Source: Rhodopseudomonas palustris (GTDB lineage Bacteria > Pseudomonadota > Alphaproteobacteria > Rhizobiales > Xanthobacteraceae). From it: 64,000 bases of DNA. The stretch lies in assembly GCF_003226555.1 (NCBI RefSeq), contig NZ_QKQS01000033.1:96116-160115 (forward strand). The letters run 5' to 3'. Below the pieces are notes generated by a model. It was not told the origin of the DNA and searched no databases. It saw nothing but the letters and a program-made list of their open reading frames with translations. The translations under genes were made by a program, and so were the position numbers. Positions 55,338 through 63,736 of this stretch are shown here, piece after piece (within the stretch, counting starts at the first letter, position 1; every line of letters starts with the position of its first letter).

Positions 55338-56624
55338 TCACGCCGACTCGGTGGTCTTCTTCAGCTTGCCGATGCCGAGAATGTCGAGCATCGCCTTCTC
55401 GTAGAACGGCTCGCTCTCGCCGCGGCTCATCTTGCGCATGAAGTACTTCTCGAACGCGATCTTGGCATTGTGCACCCACACGCCCGACGACGACCAGTTG
55501 ACGTTGCGCGGCGGCAGCTGCGGCTGCGCCACGAAGGCGACGCCGGAATCGCCGAAATCGGCCAGGCACACCGCGTTCCAGGTCGCCTGATGGGTCGGCT
55601 CCTGGCCGTCGAGCAGTTGCCGGATGTTGTGCGCGGTCGCGGTCACCATCGATTCGATCATGAAGCCGGTCTTCGGCACGCCGCACGGCACCGGTGTCGG
55701 CCCCATCGGCGGGATCGCGACGCAGACGCCGACCGAGAACACGTTGCGATATTTCGGATTGCGCTGGTGCTTGTCGATCAGCACGAAGCCGCGCGGATTG
55801 ACCAGCCCCTCGATGCCGCGCAGCGGCGCGATGCCGCGGAACGACGGCAGCAGCATCGAGAAGCCGAACGGCAGCTCGACCGTCTTCTTCACCGAGCCGT
55901 CGTCGGCGATTTCTTCCGCCGTGATCTTGCCCGGCTCGACCTTGGCGATCCGTGTGCTGGTCATGAACTTGATGTGATGCTGCCGCATCTCGGCTTCGAG
56001 CAGGCCCTTGGTGTCGCCGACGCCGTCGAGGCCGAGATGGCCGATATAGGGCTCGGCGGTGACGAAGGTCATCGGCACTTGGTCGCGGATCTTGCGGCGG
56101 CGCAGCTCGGTCTCGAGGATGAAGGTGAACTCGTAGGCCGGGCCGAAACAGGACGCGCCCTGCACCGCGCCGGTGACGATCGGGCCCGGATTCTTGCAGA
56201 ATTCTTCGAACGCCTCGGCCGCGGCGGTGGCATGGTCGACGTGGCAGATCGAGGTGGTGTAGCCCTCGGGGCCGAGCCCCGGAATCTCGTCGAAGGCAAG
56301 CTCCGGCCCGGTGGCGATGACCAGGAAATCGTAGCCGATCACGCTGCCGTCGGCGAGGGTGACGCGGTTCTCGTCCGGTTCCAGCTTGGTCACCGGCACC
56401 GGCTTGTAGGTGATGCCGCGCTTGGCGAAGGTCGGCGCCAGATCGACCTCGACCGCCTCGCGGGTCCGCCACTTCACCGCGACCCACGGGTTCGACGGAA
56501 CGAAGTGATAGATCGGGTCCTTGGTGACGACGGTGATGTCGTCGTCGCGCCCGAGCAGGTCCTTCATCTCGTAGGCCATCACGACGCCGCCGAGACCGGC
56601 GCCCATGATCAGGATGTGTGCCAT
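55338..56624 (-). CDS. sqr: Sulfide:quinone oxidoreductase-type flavoprotein
   Basis: A 428-residue FAD-dependent enzyme of the SQR/NADH dehydrogenase-like group. It has the FAD fold HILIMGAGLGGVVMAYEM, the SQR-like PIYHFVPSNPWVAVKWR, FLVIATGPEL, GAVQGASCFGPAYEF with a cysteine at the SQR active-site position, and VCVAIPPMGPTPVPCGVPKTGFMIESM with another cysteine near the flavin. It would oxidise sulfide and pass electrons to quinone at the inner membrane. The ATG at 56624 has AAGGAG nine bases upstream. An ATTC-N8-GAAT operator lies 130 bases upstream. The subtype and direct sulfide activity remain inference. Confidence 0.85.
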   Translation of the reverse strand: MAHILIMGAGLGGVVMAYEMKDLLGRDDDITVVTKDPIYHFVPSNPWVAVKWRTREAVEVDLAPTFAKRGITYKPVPVTKLEPDENRVTLADGSVIGYDFLVIATGPELAFDEIPGLGPEGYTTSICHVDHATAAAEAFEEFCKNPGPIVTGAVQGASCFGPAYEFTFILETELRRRKIRDQVPMTFVTAEPYIGHLGLDGVGDTKGLLEAEMRQHHIKFMTSTRIAKVEPGKITAEEIADDGSVKKTVELPFGFSMLLPSFRGIAPLRGIEGLVNPRGFVLIDKHQRNPKYRNVFSVGVCVAIPPMGPTPVPCGVPKTGFMIESMVTATAHNIRQLLDGQEPTHQATWNAVCLADFGDSGVAFVAQPQLPPRNVNWSSSGVWVHNAKIAFEKYFMRKMSRGESEPFYEKAMLDILGIGKLKKTTESA

Positions 56625-56753
56625 CGTCGCCAACTCCTTGTTGCCGCCGGCGCGCGGCGTGCCGCGGCGATCGTGTTTTCCTCGCTGGTCCGGCGGCAGC
56701 TCGCCGTTGATTGTTGTTGTCTGCCTCGGCCGGTGCGGCCGATACTTTCGTAC

Positions 56754-56769
56754 ATTCGAATATTCGAAT
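56754..56769. promoter_or_regulatory. Palindromic operator upstream of sqr (SqrR/BigR-like)
   Basis: ATTCGAATATTCGAAT is a perfect 16-base palindrome, 130 bases before the sqr start. It fits ATTC-N8-GAAT, the pattern I recall for the sulfide-responsive ArsR-family repressor SqrR of Rhodobacter. The regulator itself is not in the window. Confidence 0.65.
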
Positions 56770-56825
56770 TATGGCAGATATCGGTCGGCCTGCAACCCCA
56801 AATCGTCGGACGCGCCGCCGGCCGG

Positions 56826-57317
56826 TCAGGCGGCGCTGGGTTCCGCGCTGTTGTCCAGCACCGCCAGCGCGGTTTCGCCGATCTGGCGCAGGTCCGAGGT
56901 GAAGCGGGCCGCGAGCGCCTGCATCGGCAGGTTGGAGCGCAGGCACGACATTTCGATCCGGCGCACCCCGAGCCGGCGCGCCTCGGTGATCATTGCCGCC
57001 ATCAGCAAGCCGCCGATGCCCTGGCAGCGCCATTCGGCTTCGACGCTGAAGGCGGCTTCGGCGAGATGATCGGCGCGATCGGTCTCGAGCAATTCGCAGG
57101 CGCCGCGGATCTCGTCGTCCTCGAGATAGCCCAGCACCGGCCGTCCGTCGGACAGCGCCGCGCCGGCGTGAAACAGCACGTGGAATTCCGAGACGTCCTC
57201 GAAGAACCGCATCCGGCGCGCGTCGGCATCGAGCCGCATCAAATGATTGCAGTAACGATCGGCGTCGGCCGGGCCGAGCGGCCTGACCTCTCCACGTCGT
57301 TCACCCGTTGCGGTCAT
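56826..57317 (-). CDS. GNAT-family N-acetyltransferase
   Basis: A 163-residue GNAT protein. VRPLGPADADRYCNHLMRLDADARRMRFF resembles the N-terminal part of acetyltransferases related to the Pat-type GNAT module. Motif A is EAAFSVEAEWRCQGIGGLLMAAMITEARRLGVRRIEM (Q-x-x-G-x-G pattern as CQGIGG), followed by LRSNLPMQALAARF. The start at 57317 (MTATGER) has GGAGGGG six bases upstream; two longer in-frame starts lack sites. It transfers acetyl from acetyl-CoA to an unknown amine. It lies upstream of sqr on the same strand, separated by 201 bases containing the sqr operator. Confidence 0.87.
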   Translation of the reverse strand: MTATGERRGEVRPLGPADADRYCNHLMRLDADARRMRFFEDVSEFHVLFHAGAALSDGRPVLGYLEDDEIRGACELLETDRADHLAEAAFSVEAEWRCQGIGGLLMAAMITEARRLGVRRIEMSCLRSNLPMQALAARFTSDLRQIGETALAVLDNSAEPSAA

Positions 57318-57452
57318 CGGATGCCCCTCCAGCGAGTCGTGGCGCAGCATAGTCCTGCGCCGGGCCGAAAGAAATCGACCCGCGCAGACCGCGGTCGCAG
57401 GCAAAGTATCAATTTACCAGAGTATTCACGGCGCGCTTGCCGGATAGCGGCG

Positions 57453-57929
57453 TCAATCCGCCGCGATCGGCCGAGCCACCGCACCGAGCGCAGTGACCGC
57501 CGCTTTAGGGTCTAGCTCGATCTGCAGGCCGCGCTGGCCGCCGTTGAGGTACACCGTGGTCTCGGCGAGCGCCGCCTCGTCGATCGCGACCGGCACGCGC
57601 TTCTTCTGCCCGAACGGCGAGATGCCGCCGACATGATAGCCGGTCAGCCGCTCGGCATCGGCCGGCTTCATCATCTTGGCGCTCTTGCCGCCGAGCGCGG
57701 CCGCGAGCTTCTTCATGCTGACTTCCTTGTCGGAAGCGATCACCGCACACACCGGCTTGCCGTCGAGTTCGGCCATCAGCGTCTTCAGCATCCGCTTCGG
57801 CTCGACGCCGACCGCCGCCGCCGCCGCGAGCCCGATCGCTTCGGCGTTCGGATCGTAGTCGTAAGCGTGCAGCTTGTAGGCGACGCCGAGCTTCTCCAGC
57901 ATCTGAGTGGCGCGGGTGGATTTGGACAT
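57453..57929 (-). CDS. ybaK: YbaK-type Cys-tRNA(Pro) deacylase
   Basis: A 158-residue protein of the YbaK/EbsC family. It contains TRATQMLEKLGVAYKLHAYDYDPNAEAIGLAAAAAVGVEPKRMLKTLMAELDGKPVCAVIASDKEVSMKKLAAALGGKSAKMMKPADAERLTGYHVGGISPFGQKKRVPVAIDE, in which the GGISPFG loop and the lysine of the MLKTL segment are family hallmarks. YbaK clears cysteine mischarged on tRNA-Pro, a cytoplasmic proofreading step. The start at 57929 fits; a longer frame upstream runs into the repeat block and is not coding. Confidence 0.93.
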   Translation of the reverse strand: MSKSTRATQMLEKLGVAYKLHAYDYDPNAEAIGLAAAAAVGVEPKRMLKTLMAELDGKPVCAVIASDKEVSMKKLAAALGGKSAKMMKPADAERLTGYHVGGISPFGQKKRVPVAIDEAALAETTVYLNGGQRGLQIELDPKAAVTALGAVARPIAAD

Positions 57930-58043
57930 GGTGGGGACTCGAGGCAGGTAGCAGGACGGCGCGGAGAGGACTCGCGCGCCGCGGTGCACATTGTCACTGC
58001 GCGTGCTGTGAAGCAATGCAACGCGAACATGCCCGCTCCCACC

Positions 58044-58193
58044 GTCATTCCGGGGCGCTCGCGCCAGCGAGCGAACCCGGAATCTCGATGGGCCTGGGCA
58101 CGGCGGTCGCCCCGCGCCTCGCGGTGTCTTTCTTTCTTTGCGATAACTGCGAGATTCCGGGTCTGCGTGCTGTCGCACGCATCCCGGAATGAC
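58044..58193. repeat. Family A repeat, tandem unit 1
   Basis: A full element from gtcattccgggg to cccggaatgac. With its right-hand spacer it forms a unit repeated almost exactly about 200 bases later. Confidence 0.88.
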
Positions 58194-58244
58194 GGTGCGT
58201 TGTCAGGAGTGGCCCCGGCGTTGGTCGCTCGGCCCCGCCCCGCC

Positions 58245-58392
58245 GTCATTCCGGCGCTCGCGCCAGCGAGCGAACCCGGAATCTCGATGGGCCTGGGCAC
58301 GGCGGTCGCCCCGCGCCTCGCGGTGTCTTTCTTTCTTTGCGATAACTGCGAGATTCCGGGTCTGCGTGCTGTCGCACGCATCCCGGAATGAC
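58245..58392. repeat. Family A repeat, tandem unit 2
   Basis: Nearly identical to unit 1, offset by 199-201 bases, with two G residues missing near its start (attccggcg for attccggggcg). The spacer that follows repeats the spacer after unit 1. Confidence 0.88.
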
Positions 58393-58443
58393 GGTGCGTT
58401 GTCAGGAGTGGCCCCGGCGTTGGTCGCTCGGTCCCGCCCCGCC

Positions 58444-58562
58444 GTCATTCCGGGGCACACGCGTCAGCGCATGAACCCGGAATCTGGAGGTGTGGGGCAG
58501 AGCGGGGCGGCTTGCATCTCGGGATTCCGGGTTCGCTCGCTTTGCGAGCGCCCCGGAATGAC
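58444..58562. repeat. Family A repeat, third copy with a different core
   Basis: The same inverted-repeat ends as units 1 and 2 but a different interior (ctggaggtgtggggcagagc). Confidence 0.85.
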
Positions 58563-58607
58563 GGGGGCTAAATACTTGCCGTAATTGTCGCAGCGATCGT
58601 CGCGCCC

Positions 58608-59432
58608 CTACGCCTCATCCCATTTCGGCGCGAACGCCGGATCGACGAAACGCTGGTCCTTCGGCAGCTTGGCGATCACAGCTTTGTCGTCGAAGTCGAG
58701 CTTGATCTGCAGCGCGCCGAGATTGCTTTGCTGGCTGGCTTTGCCGCGCGCTTTCGGGATCGCCATCACGCCGTCCTGCTCGAGCAGCCAGGCCAGCGCC
58801 ACTTGCGCGGCGGTGGCGCCGTGCTTGTCGGCGATCTGCTGCAATTCCGGATAGGAGGCGAGCCGGCCCTGCGCCAGCGGCGCGTAGGCGGTGAGCGGAA
58901 TGCCCTTGCTCTGCAGATAGGGTAGCAGCTTGGTCTGGCCGAGCAGCACGTGATACTCGACCTGGTTGCAGGCGATCGGCGCGCCGATCTCGTCCACCGC
59001 TTGGCGCATCAGCGCCACCGGGAAGTTGCACACCCCGATCGCGCGGGCGCCGCCTTCGTCCTTGATCTTCAGCAGCGTCTCCAGCGCGGCGCCGAGATTC
59101 ATCTCCGGTGCGGGCCAGTGGATCAGATAGAAATCGACATAGTCGGTCTTCAGCTTGCGCAGGCTCTGGTCGAACGCCTTGCGGATCGCGTCGGGGGCGA
59201 GGTTGGTCCACCACACCTTGGTGGTGAGATGGATCTGGTCGCGCGGCACGTCGGTGTCCTCCAGCGCGTCACCGACGAAATCCTCGTTCGCGTACATCTC
59301 GGCGGTGTCGATGTGGCGATAGCCGAGGCCGAGCGCGGTCAGCACCGCCTCGTGGCAATCCTTGCCCTGCAGTTTGAAGGTGCCGAGCCCGAGCTTGGGC
59401 ACGTGAAGTCCTTGGGTCTTGATGCTGTCCAT
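58608..59432 (-). CDS. Aldo/keto reductase (2,5-diketo-D-gluconate reductase-like)
   Basis: A 274-residue NADPH-dependent reductase. The catalytic Asp and Tyr are in GYRHIDTAEMYANE, Lys in LTTKVWWTN and His in YLIHWPAPE; IPKARGKASQQSN is the cofactor-phosphate loop near the C-terminus. The N-terminus VPKLGLGTFKLQG is typical of the 2,5-diketogluconate reductase/methylglyoxal reductase branch, unlike the enzyme at 1.6-2.5 kb. It probably detoxifies or interconverts small carbonyl compounds. The start at 59432 has AGGAGA five bases upstream. Confidence 0.92.
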   Translation of the reverse strand: MDSIKTQGLHVPKLGLGTFKLQGKDCHEAVLTALGLGYRHIDTAEMYANEDFVGDALEDTDVPRDQIHLTTKVWWTNLAPDAIRKAFDQSLRKLKTDYVDFYLIHWPAPEMNLGAALETLLKIKDEGGARAIGVCNFPVALMRQAVDEIGAPIACNQVEYHVLLGQTKLLPYLQSKGIPLTAYAPLAQGRLASYPELQQIADKHGATAAQVALAWLLEQDGVMAIPKARGKASQQSNLGALQIKLDFDDKAVIAKLPKDQRFVDPAFAPKWDEA

Positions 59433-59803
59433 GCGGTCTCCTGGAGCGTTGTCGCGCGATGTGGATGTCGGTTGGCGCGAAGACAACGCGTCAATCAAAA
59501 CGTGAGCTCCGATTGTATCCGATGAGATTCGGAAGTCTGCTAAGCAACGCGAGGCGGGGGAGGGCGGCGCCAGCCCGGCAGATAAGGTCAACGCATCGTG
59601 AATGCGAACGCCTGACATCTGCATCAGATTTTACGAATCCGAAGTGGTTGTGCATTACGATGAAATACAACTGACGGGAGTGATCGTTCCAGGAGCTGCT
59701 TCGCGGACGCGGAGCGGCGGCTCGTGTGCGGCTCTCGGCGGTTGTGTCGATTGAGAGTTTCGAACAGCACAGCGATTGGCCGCGACACCGAGGTTGCGGC
59801 GAG
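59433..59803. other. 371-base divergent intergenic region
   Basis: It lies between the aldo/keto reductase and PilZ genes, which are transcribed apart. It is locally A/T-richer around 59620-59670. I see no gene, strong hairpin or recognisable operator in it. Confidence 0.5.
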
Positions 59804-60136
59804 ATGAATTGCACGGAGCCGCGCGTGACCTATGGCGATCGCAAAGACCCTCGGGTGCGTTTCGAGAAGGCGCTGGACTCAGTGATGATTGCCGTCGACG
59901 GCACCTGGCGGCGCGACTGCGCGGTCGCCGACATTTCGCAGACCGGCGCCAGGCTGATCCTGAAGGCCTCGATGGCCGGGCTGAATTTGCGCGAGTTCTT
60001 CCTGGTGCTGACGCCGAACGGTGCCGCCTATCGGCGCTGCGAGCTGGTGCGGGTGGAGGGCGATACCATCGGGGTGCGCTTCGTCGTGGCGCGCAAAGGC
60101 GCCAAGCGGGCGCCCGGTCTGCGCGCGAGCGTTTGA
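59804..60136 (+). CDS. PilZ-domain protein
   Basis: A 110-residue protein made of one PilZ domain. The c-di-GMP-binding pattern is present as DRKDPRVRFEKA (RxxR-like basic loop) and CAVADISQTGARLIL (DxSxxG), followed by a beta barrel (REFFLVLTPNGAAYRRCELVRVEGDTIGVRFV). Such small PilZ proteins relay cyclic-di-GMP to motility or envelope targets. The start at 59804 is chosen because it just precedes the domain; an upstream in-frame start would add 26 residues with no homology. It precedes purA by 247 bases. Confidence 0.85.
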   Translation: MNCTEPRVTYGDRKDPRVRFEKALDSVMIAVDGTWRRDCAVADISQTGARLILKASMAGLNLREFFLVLTPNGAAYRRCELVRVEGDTIGVRFVVARKGAKRAPGLRASV

Positions 60137-60383
60137 CCGCGCAGCTCCATCCCCCGATGCTTCGCATAGCGACGGATTTCAGAGGGGATACAATGCGTTG
60201 CAGCGCCGTGGGACGGGCGTTTCGCTTGCGTCGCAAGCCGGCTTCCGTTATCCGGTGCGATGCCTCGCGTGCGAGCGGCTGCGGTCGCGTTTGTCAGGGC
60301 GCGCGAGTCCGATCCGTTATCGTCGCCACCGGCGCGCCGCGATCGTGCTTCATCCGGTAGAGTGACAGGGGAACCTTCTCGAA

Positions 60384-61676
60384 ATGGCCAATGTCGTCGT
60401 GGTCGGCGCCCAGTGGGGCGACGAAGGCAAGGGAAAGATCGTCGATTGGCTCTCCGAGCAGGCCGACATCGTGGTGCGTTTCCAGGGCGGTCACAATGCC
60501 GGCCACACCCTGGTGATCAACGGTGCGACCTACAAGCTGGCGCTGCTGCCGTCGGGCGTGCTGCGGCCGTCGAAATTGGCGGTGATCGGCAACGGTGTGG
60601 TGTTCGATCCGCAGGCCTTCCTGGACGAAGTGAAGAAGCTGCAGGGGCAGGGCGTTTCGATCTCGCCGGACAATCTGCGCATCGCCGAGAACGTCACGCT
60701 GATTCTGCCGTTGCACCGCGAACTGGATTCGCTGCGCGAAAACGCCGCCAAGGCCGGCGCGATCGGCACCACCCAGCGCGGCATCGGCCCGGCCTATGAG
60801 GACAAAGTCGGCCGCCGCGCGATCCGGCTGATGGACCTCGCCGATCCGGACACGCTGCCGCAGAAGATCGACCGCCTGCTGGCGCACCACAACGCGCTGC
60901 GCCGCGGCTTCAACCTGCCCGAATTCGACGGCGCCGCGATCCTGAAGGATCTGCTGGCGCTCGGGCCGCAACTGCTGCCTTACGCCGAATCGGTGTGGCG
61001 GCTGCTCGACATGAAGCGCCGCGAGGGCAAGCGCATCCTATTCGAGGGCGCGCAGGGCGCGCTGCTCGACGTCGATCACGGCACCTATCCCTACGTCACC
61101 TCGTCCAACACCGTCGCGGCGCAGGCGGCGACCGGCACCGGTATGGGCCCTGGCGCGGTCGGCTATGTGCTCGGCATCTGCAAGGCCTACACCACGCGCG
61201 TCGGCGCCGGACCGTTCCCGACCGAGCTGACCAATGAGATCGGCGAAGAGATCGGCCGCCGTGGCAAGGAGTTCGGCGTCAACACCGGGCGCAAGCGGCG
61301 CTGCGGCTGGTTCGACGCGGTGTTGGTGCGGCAGACGGTGCGGACCTGCGGCATCCATGGTCTGGCGCTGACCAAGCTCGACATTCTCGACGGCTTCGAC
61401 AGTGTCGAGGTCTGTGTCGGCTATAAGCTCGACGGCAAGGAGATCGATTATCTGCCGGCCGGCGAAGGCGCCCAGGCGCGGGTCGAGCCGATCTACGAGA
61501 CCATCGAGGGCTGGAAGGAGCCGACCGCGAACGCCCGGTCGTGGGCCGATCTGCCGGCGCAGGCGATCAAATACGTCCGCCGCATCGAGGAACTGGTCGG
61601 CTGCCCAGTGGCTTTGTTGTCCACCAGCCCCGAGCGCGAGGACACAATTCTGGTGCAGAATCCGTTCGAGGCTTAA
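60384..61676 (+). CDS. purA: Adenylosuccinate synthetase
   Basis: A 430-residue GTP-dependent enzyme that joins IMP and aspartate to form adenylosuccinate in AMP synthesis. It has the P-loop-like [16 protein letters not shown] with the catalytic Asp, [60 protein letters not shown] and the GTP/aspartate loop [13 protein letters not shown]. The length is normal. The GGGGAA site before the ATG is adequate. A gene for a proline-rich membrane protein begins 37 bases downstream. Confidence 0.97.
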   Translation: MANVVVVGAQWGDEGKGKIVDWLSEQADIVVRFQGGHNAGHTLVINGATYKLALLPSGVLRPSKLAVIGNGVVFDPQAFLDEVKKLQGQGVSISPDNLRIAENVTLILPLHRELDSLRENAAKAGAIGTTQRGIGPAYEDKVGRRAIRLMDLADPDTLPQKIDRLLAHHNALRRGFNLPEFDGAAILKDLLALGPQLLPYAESVWRLLDMKRREGKRILFEGAQGALLDVDHGTYPYVTSSNTVAAQAATGTGMGPGAVGYVLGICKAYTTRVGAGPFPTELTNEIGEEIGRRGKEFGVNTGRKRRCGWFDAVLVRQTVRTCGIHGLALTKLDILDGFDSVEVCVGYKLDGKEIDYLPAGEGAQARVEPIYETIEGWKEPTANARSWADLPAQAIKYVRRIEELVGCPVALLSTSPEREDTILVQNPFEA

Positions 61677-61713
61677 TAAGATGTTACCCAAAGACATCGT
61701 AAATTGAGTCGAG

Positions 61714-63333
61714 ATGGCTGATTACTATCCGCTGATCGCCCGCGCGATTTCGAGCCTGGACCCGAGTGCTCCCGGCGAGCAGCGGCGCGCCATCTACGAG
61801 CGGGCGCGCGCTGCGCTGATCGCACAACTGCGCGGCGTGCAGCCGCCGCTGACCGAATCCGAAATCACCCGCGAGCGCCTGGCGCTCGAAGAGGCGGTGC
61901 GCAAGGTCGAGTCCGAGGCCGCGCAGCGCGCCCGCGACGCCACCCGCGCCGAGCTGAAGGGCCGTGGCCGCCCCGGCGACGCGCCGCGCCCCGGCGATGC
62001 GCTGCGCGCGTCCAGCCGTCCGCTCGGCCGGCCCGGCGATCCGCCGCCGCAGGTCAATCGCGGCGCTGCGGCCGGCGCGATGCCCGAGCCGGAGCTGCCG
62101 CAGGCGGTGCGCTCGCGCACACCGGACGACGAGCCGGTCCCGGAGGAGACGCCGGAGCCGCGTCCGACCCGCACCCTGCGGGTCGAGCCGCCGCCGATTC
62201 CGCCGGAGCCGCCGCTGCCCGGCCGTGGCCCGGCCGTGCCGCCCCGCCGCAATGCTCCGCCGAACCAGCCGGCGAATCTGCCGCCGCCGCCGGCCAATTC
62301 GCCGGGCCTGCGCGGCTTCAGCGACGTCACCGCCGATCTCGACGGGCTCGGCAATGCCGCCGCACAGGCCAATCGCGCCGCGCGGAAGACCTACGCCAAC
62401 GTCGCGCCGTCGCCGGAATTCGACCGGCTCGAGCCGACGATGGAGAACCGCGCCGATCCGGATGCGGCGTATTCCTACGACGAATCGGTCGACGAAGCGG
62501 CGCGCTATGCGCCGCCGTCCGCCGCGCCGCGGGCTCAGGCCGAGCCGAAGCGCAAGGCAGCGAGCGGGCGGTCGAAATTCCCGCTGCGGATTGCGCTGGT
62601 GGTCGGCATATTGGTGATGCTGCTCGGCGCCGGCCTGGTCTGGGGACCGGGCGCGGTGACCAGCCTGATGTCGCTGATGCGCTCGTCGCCCTCGACCGAG
62701 ACGGCGGCCCCGGCGACGCCGGCGGCCCCGACCGAGCGGCCGAAGATCACCGACCGGGTCGGTCAGCCGTCGACCGAGCAGGCCGCTCCGGTTGCGCAGC
62801 GCGTGGTGCTGTACGACGAGGATCCGAACGACCCGAAGGGCAAGCAATATGTCGGCTCGGTGGTATGGAAGACCGAGCAGGTGAAGGGCGCCAGCGCCAA
62901 GGGCGGCGCCGACGTCGCGGTGCGGGCCGACATCGACGTGCCGGAGCGGCAGTTCAAGATGACGATGTCGTTCCGCCGCAACACCGACTCGTCGCTGCCG
63001 GCCAGTCACACCGCGGAATTGACCTTCGTTCTGCCGGCCGATTTCCAGGGCGGCGGCGTGTCCAACGTGCCGGGCATCCTGATGAAGTCGAACGAGCAGT
63101 CGCGCGGCACGCCGCTCGCCGGGCTCGCCGTCAAGGTCACCGACGGCTTCTTCCTGGTCGGTCTCAGCAACGTCGAAGCCGATCGCTCGCGCAACCTGCA
63201 GCTGCTCAAGGAGCGGTCCTGGTTCGACGTGCCGATCGTCTACAGCAACGGCCGCCGCGCCATCATCGCGATCGAAAAAGGCGGCCCCGGCGAACGCGCC
63301 TTCAACGACGCCTTCAAGGCCTGGGGCGAATAG
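61714..63333 (+). CDS. Proline-rich single-span membrane protein of unknown function
   Basis: A 539-residue protein. The N-terminal 75 residues are helical (YYPLIARAISSLDPSAPGEQRRAIYERARAAL, LALEEAVRKVESEAAQRARD). Residues 80-285 are low-complexity, rich in proline, arginine and alanine. One membrane helix follows at about 289-311 (FPLRIALVVGILVMLLGAGLVWG). The C-terminal 180 residues form a structured, probably periplasmic domain (VLYDEDPNDPKGKQYVGSVVWKTE, FKMTMSFRRNTDSSLPASHTAEL, NGRRAIIAIEKGGPGERAFNDAFKAWGE). I know it only as a conserved hypothetical next to purA in this family of bacteria. Confidence 0.82.
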   Translation: MADYYPLIARAISSLDPSAPGEQRRAIYERARAALIAQLRGVQPPLTESEITRERLALEEAVRKVESEAAQRARDATRAELKGRGRPGDAPRPGDALRASSRPLGRPGDPPPQVNRGAAAGAMPEPELPQAVRSRTPDDEPVPEETPEPRPTRTLRVEPPPIPPEPPLPGRGPAVPPRRNAPPNQPANLPPPPANSPGLRGFSDVTADLDGLGNAAAQANRAARKTYANVAPSPEFDRLEPTMENRADPDAAYSYDESVDEAARYAPPSAAPRAQAEPKRKAASGRSKFPLRIALVVGILVMLLGAGLVWGPGAVTSLMSLMRSSPSTETAAPATPAAPTERPKITDRVGQPSTEQAAPVAQRVVLYDEDPNDPKGKQYVGSVVWKTEQVKGASAKGGADVAVRADIDVPERQFKMTMSFRRNTDSSLPASHTAELTFVLPADFQGGGVSNVPGILMKSNEQSRGTPLAGLAVKVTDGFFLVGLSNVEADRSRNLQLLKERSWFDVPIVYSNGRRAIIAIEKGGPGERAFNDAFKAWGE

Positions 63334-63426
63334 CGCCGGGCTTTCCGGGCCAGCGCCTTGGGCGTTGGCATTCCGGTGGTGACGTCTTCCGCGTCCGCCT
63401 CATTCCGCGCCGCTATCTCCCTCCCC

Positions 63427-63689
63427 GTCATTCCGGGGCACGCGCCCCAGCGCGTGAACCCGGAATCTCGCCGCAGGCAAATAACAACACCCGTCATCGC
63501 CCGCGCAGGCGGGCGACCCAGTATTCCAGAGCCTTCGTGCCAGTCACCAGCGCCCCGCAATACTGGATCCCCGCCTGCGCGGGGATGACGTCAGAAACAA
63601 GCGGTCGCAAATCATGAGCAGCTTCGCGCGCCCCGCAGCATATCCCGAGCTTCCGGGTCTGCGTGCTGCGCACGCCTCCCGGAATGACG
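63427..63689. repeat. Composite repeat, tandem copy 1 (A-left / B / A-right)
   Basis: The left half of family A (gtcattccgggg...cccggaatctcg) at 63427-63470 is separated from its right half (cttccgggtctgcg...cccggaatgac) at 63651-63689 by a complete family B element at 63490-63592. This looks like B inserted into A. Confidence 0.8.
63490..63592. repeat. Family B palindromic repeat, copy 1
   Basis: Begins ccgtcatcgcccgcgcagg and ends cctgcgcggggatgacg; the inner arms ccagtatt and aatactgg also pair. It is a common alphaproteobacterial intergenic element. Confidence 0.85.
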
Positions 63690-63736
63690 GCGCGTTGTCG
63701 GGAGTGGGGCGGCGTTGGTCGCTCAGCCCACCCCAA

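Larger units (their letters stand above)
57930..58607. other. 678-base intergenic block filled by three family A repeats
   Basis: No gene is supported here. Frames that cross it are products of the repeated sequence. Three complete family A elements occupy 58044-58562. Confidence 0.75.

Noticed and set aside
57930..58178. Extended N-terminus of the YbaK protein
   Set aside because: The additional 83 residues derive from a family A repeat; homologues begin at the MSKSTRATQ start.
58044..58562. Possible CRISPR array (regularly repeated sequence)
   Set aside because: The units are about 200 bases, palindromic throughout and only two or three in number, the spacers themselves are repeated, and no cas gene is near.
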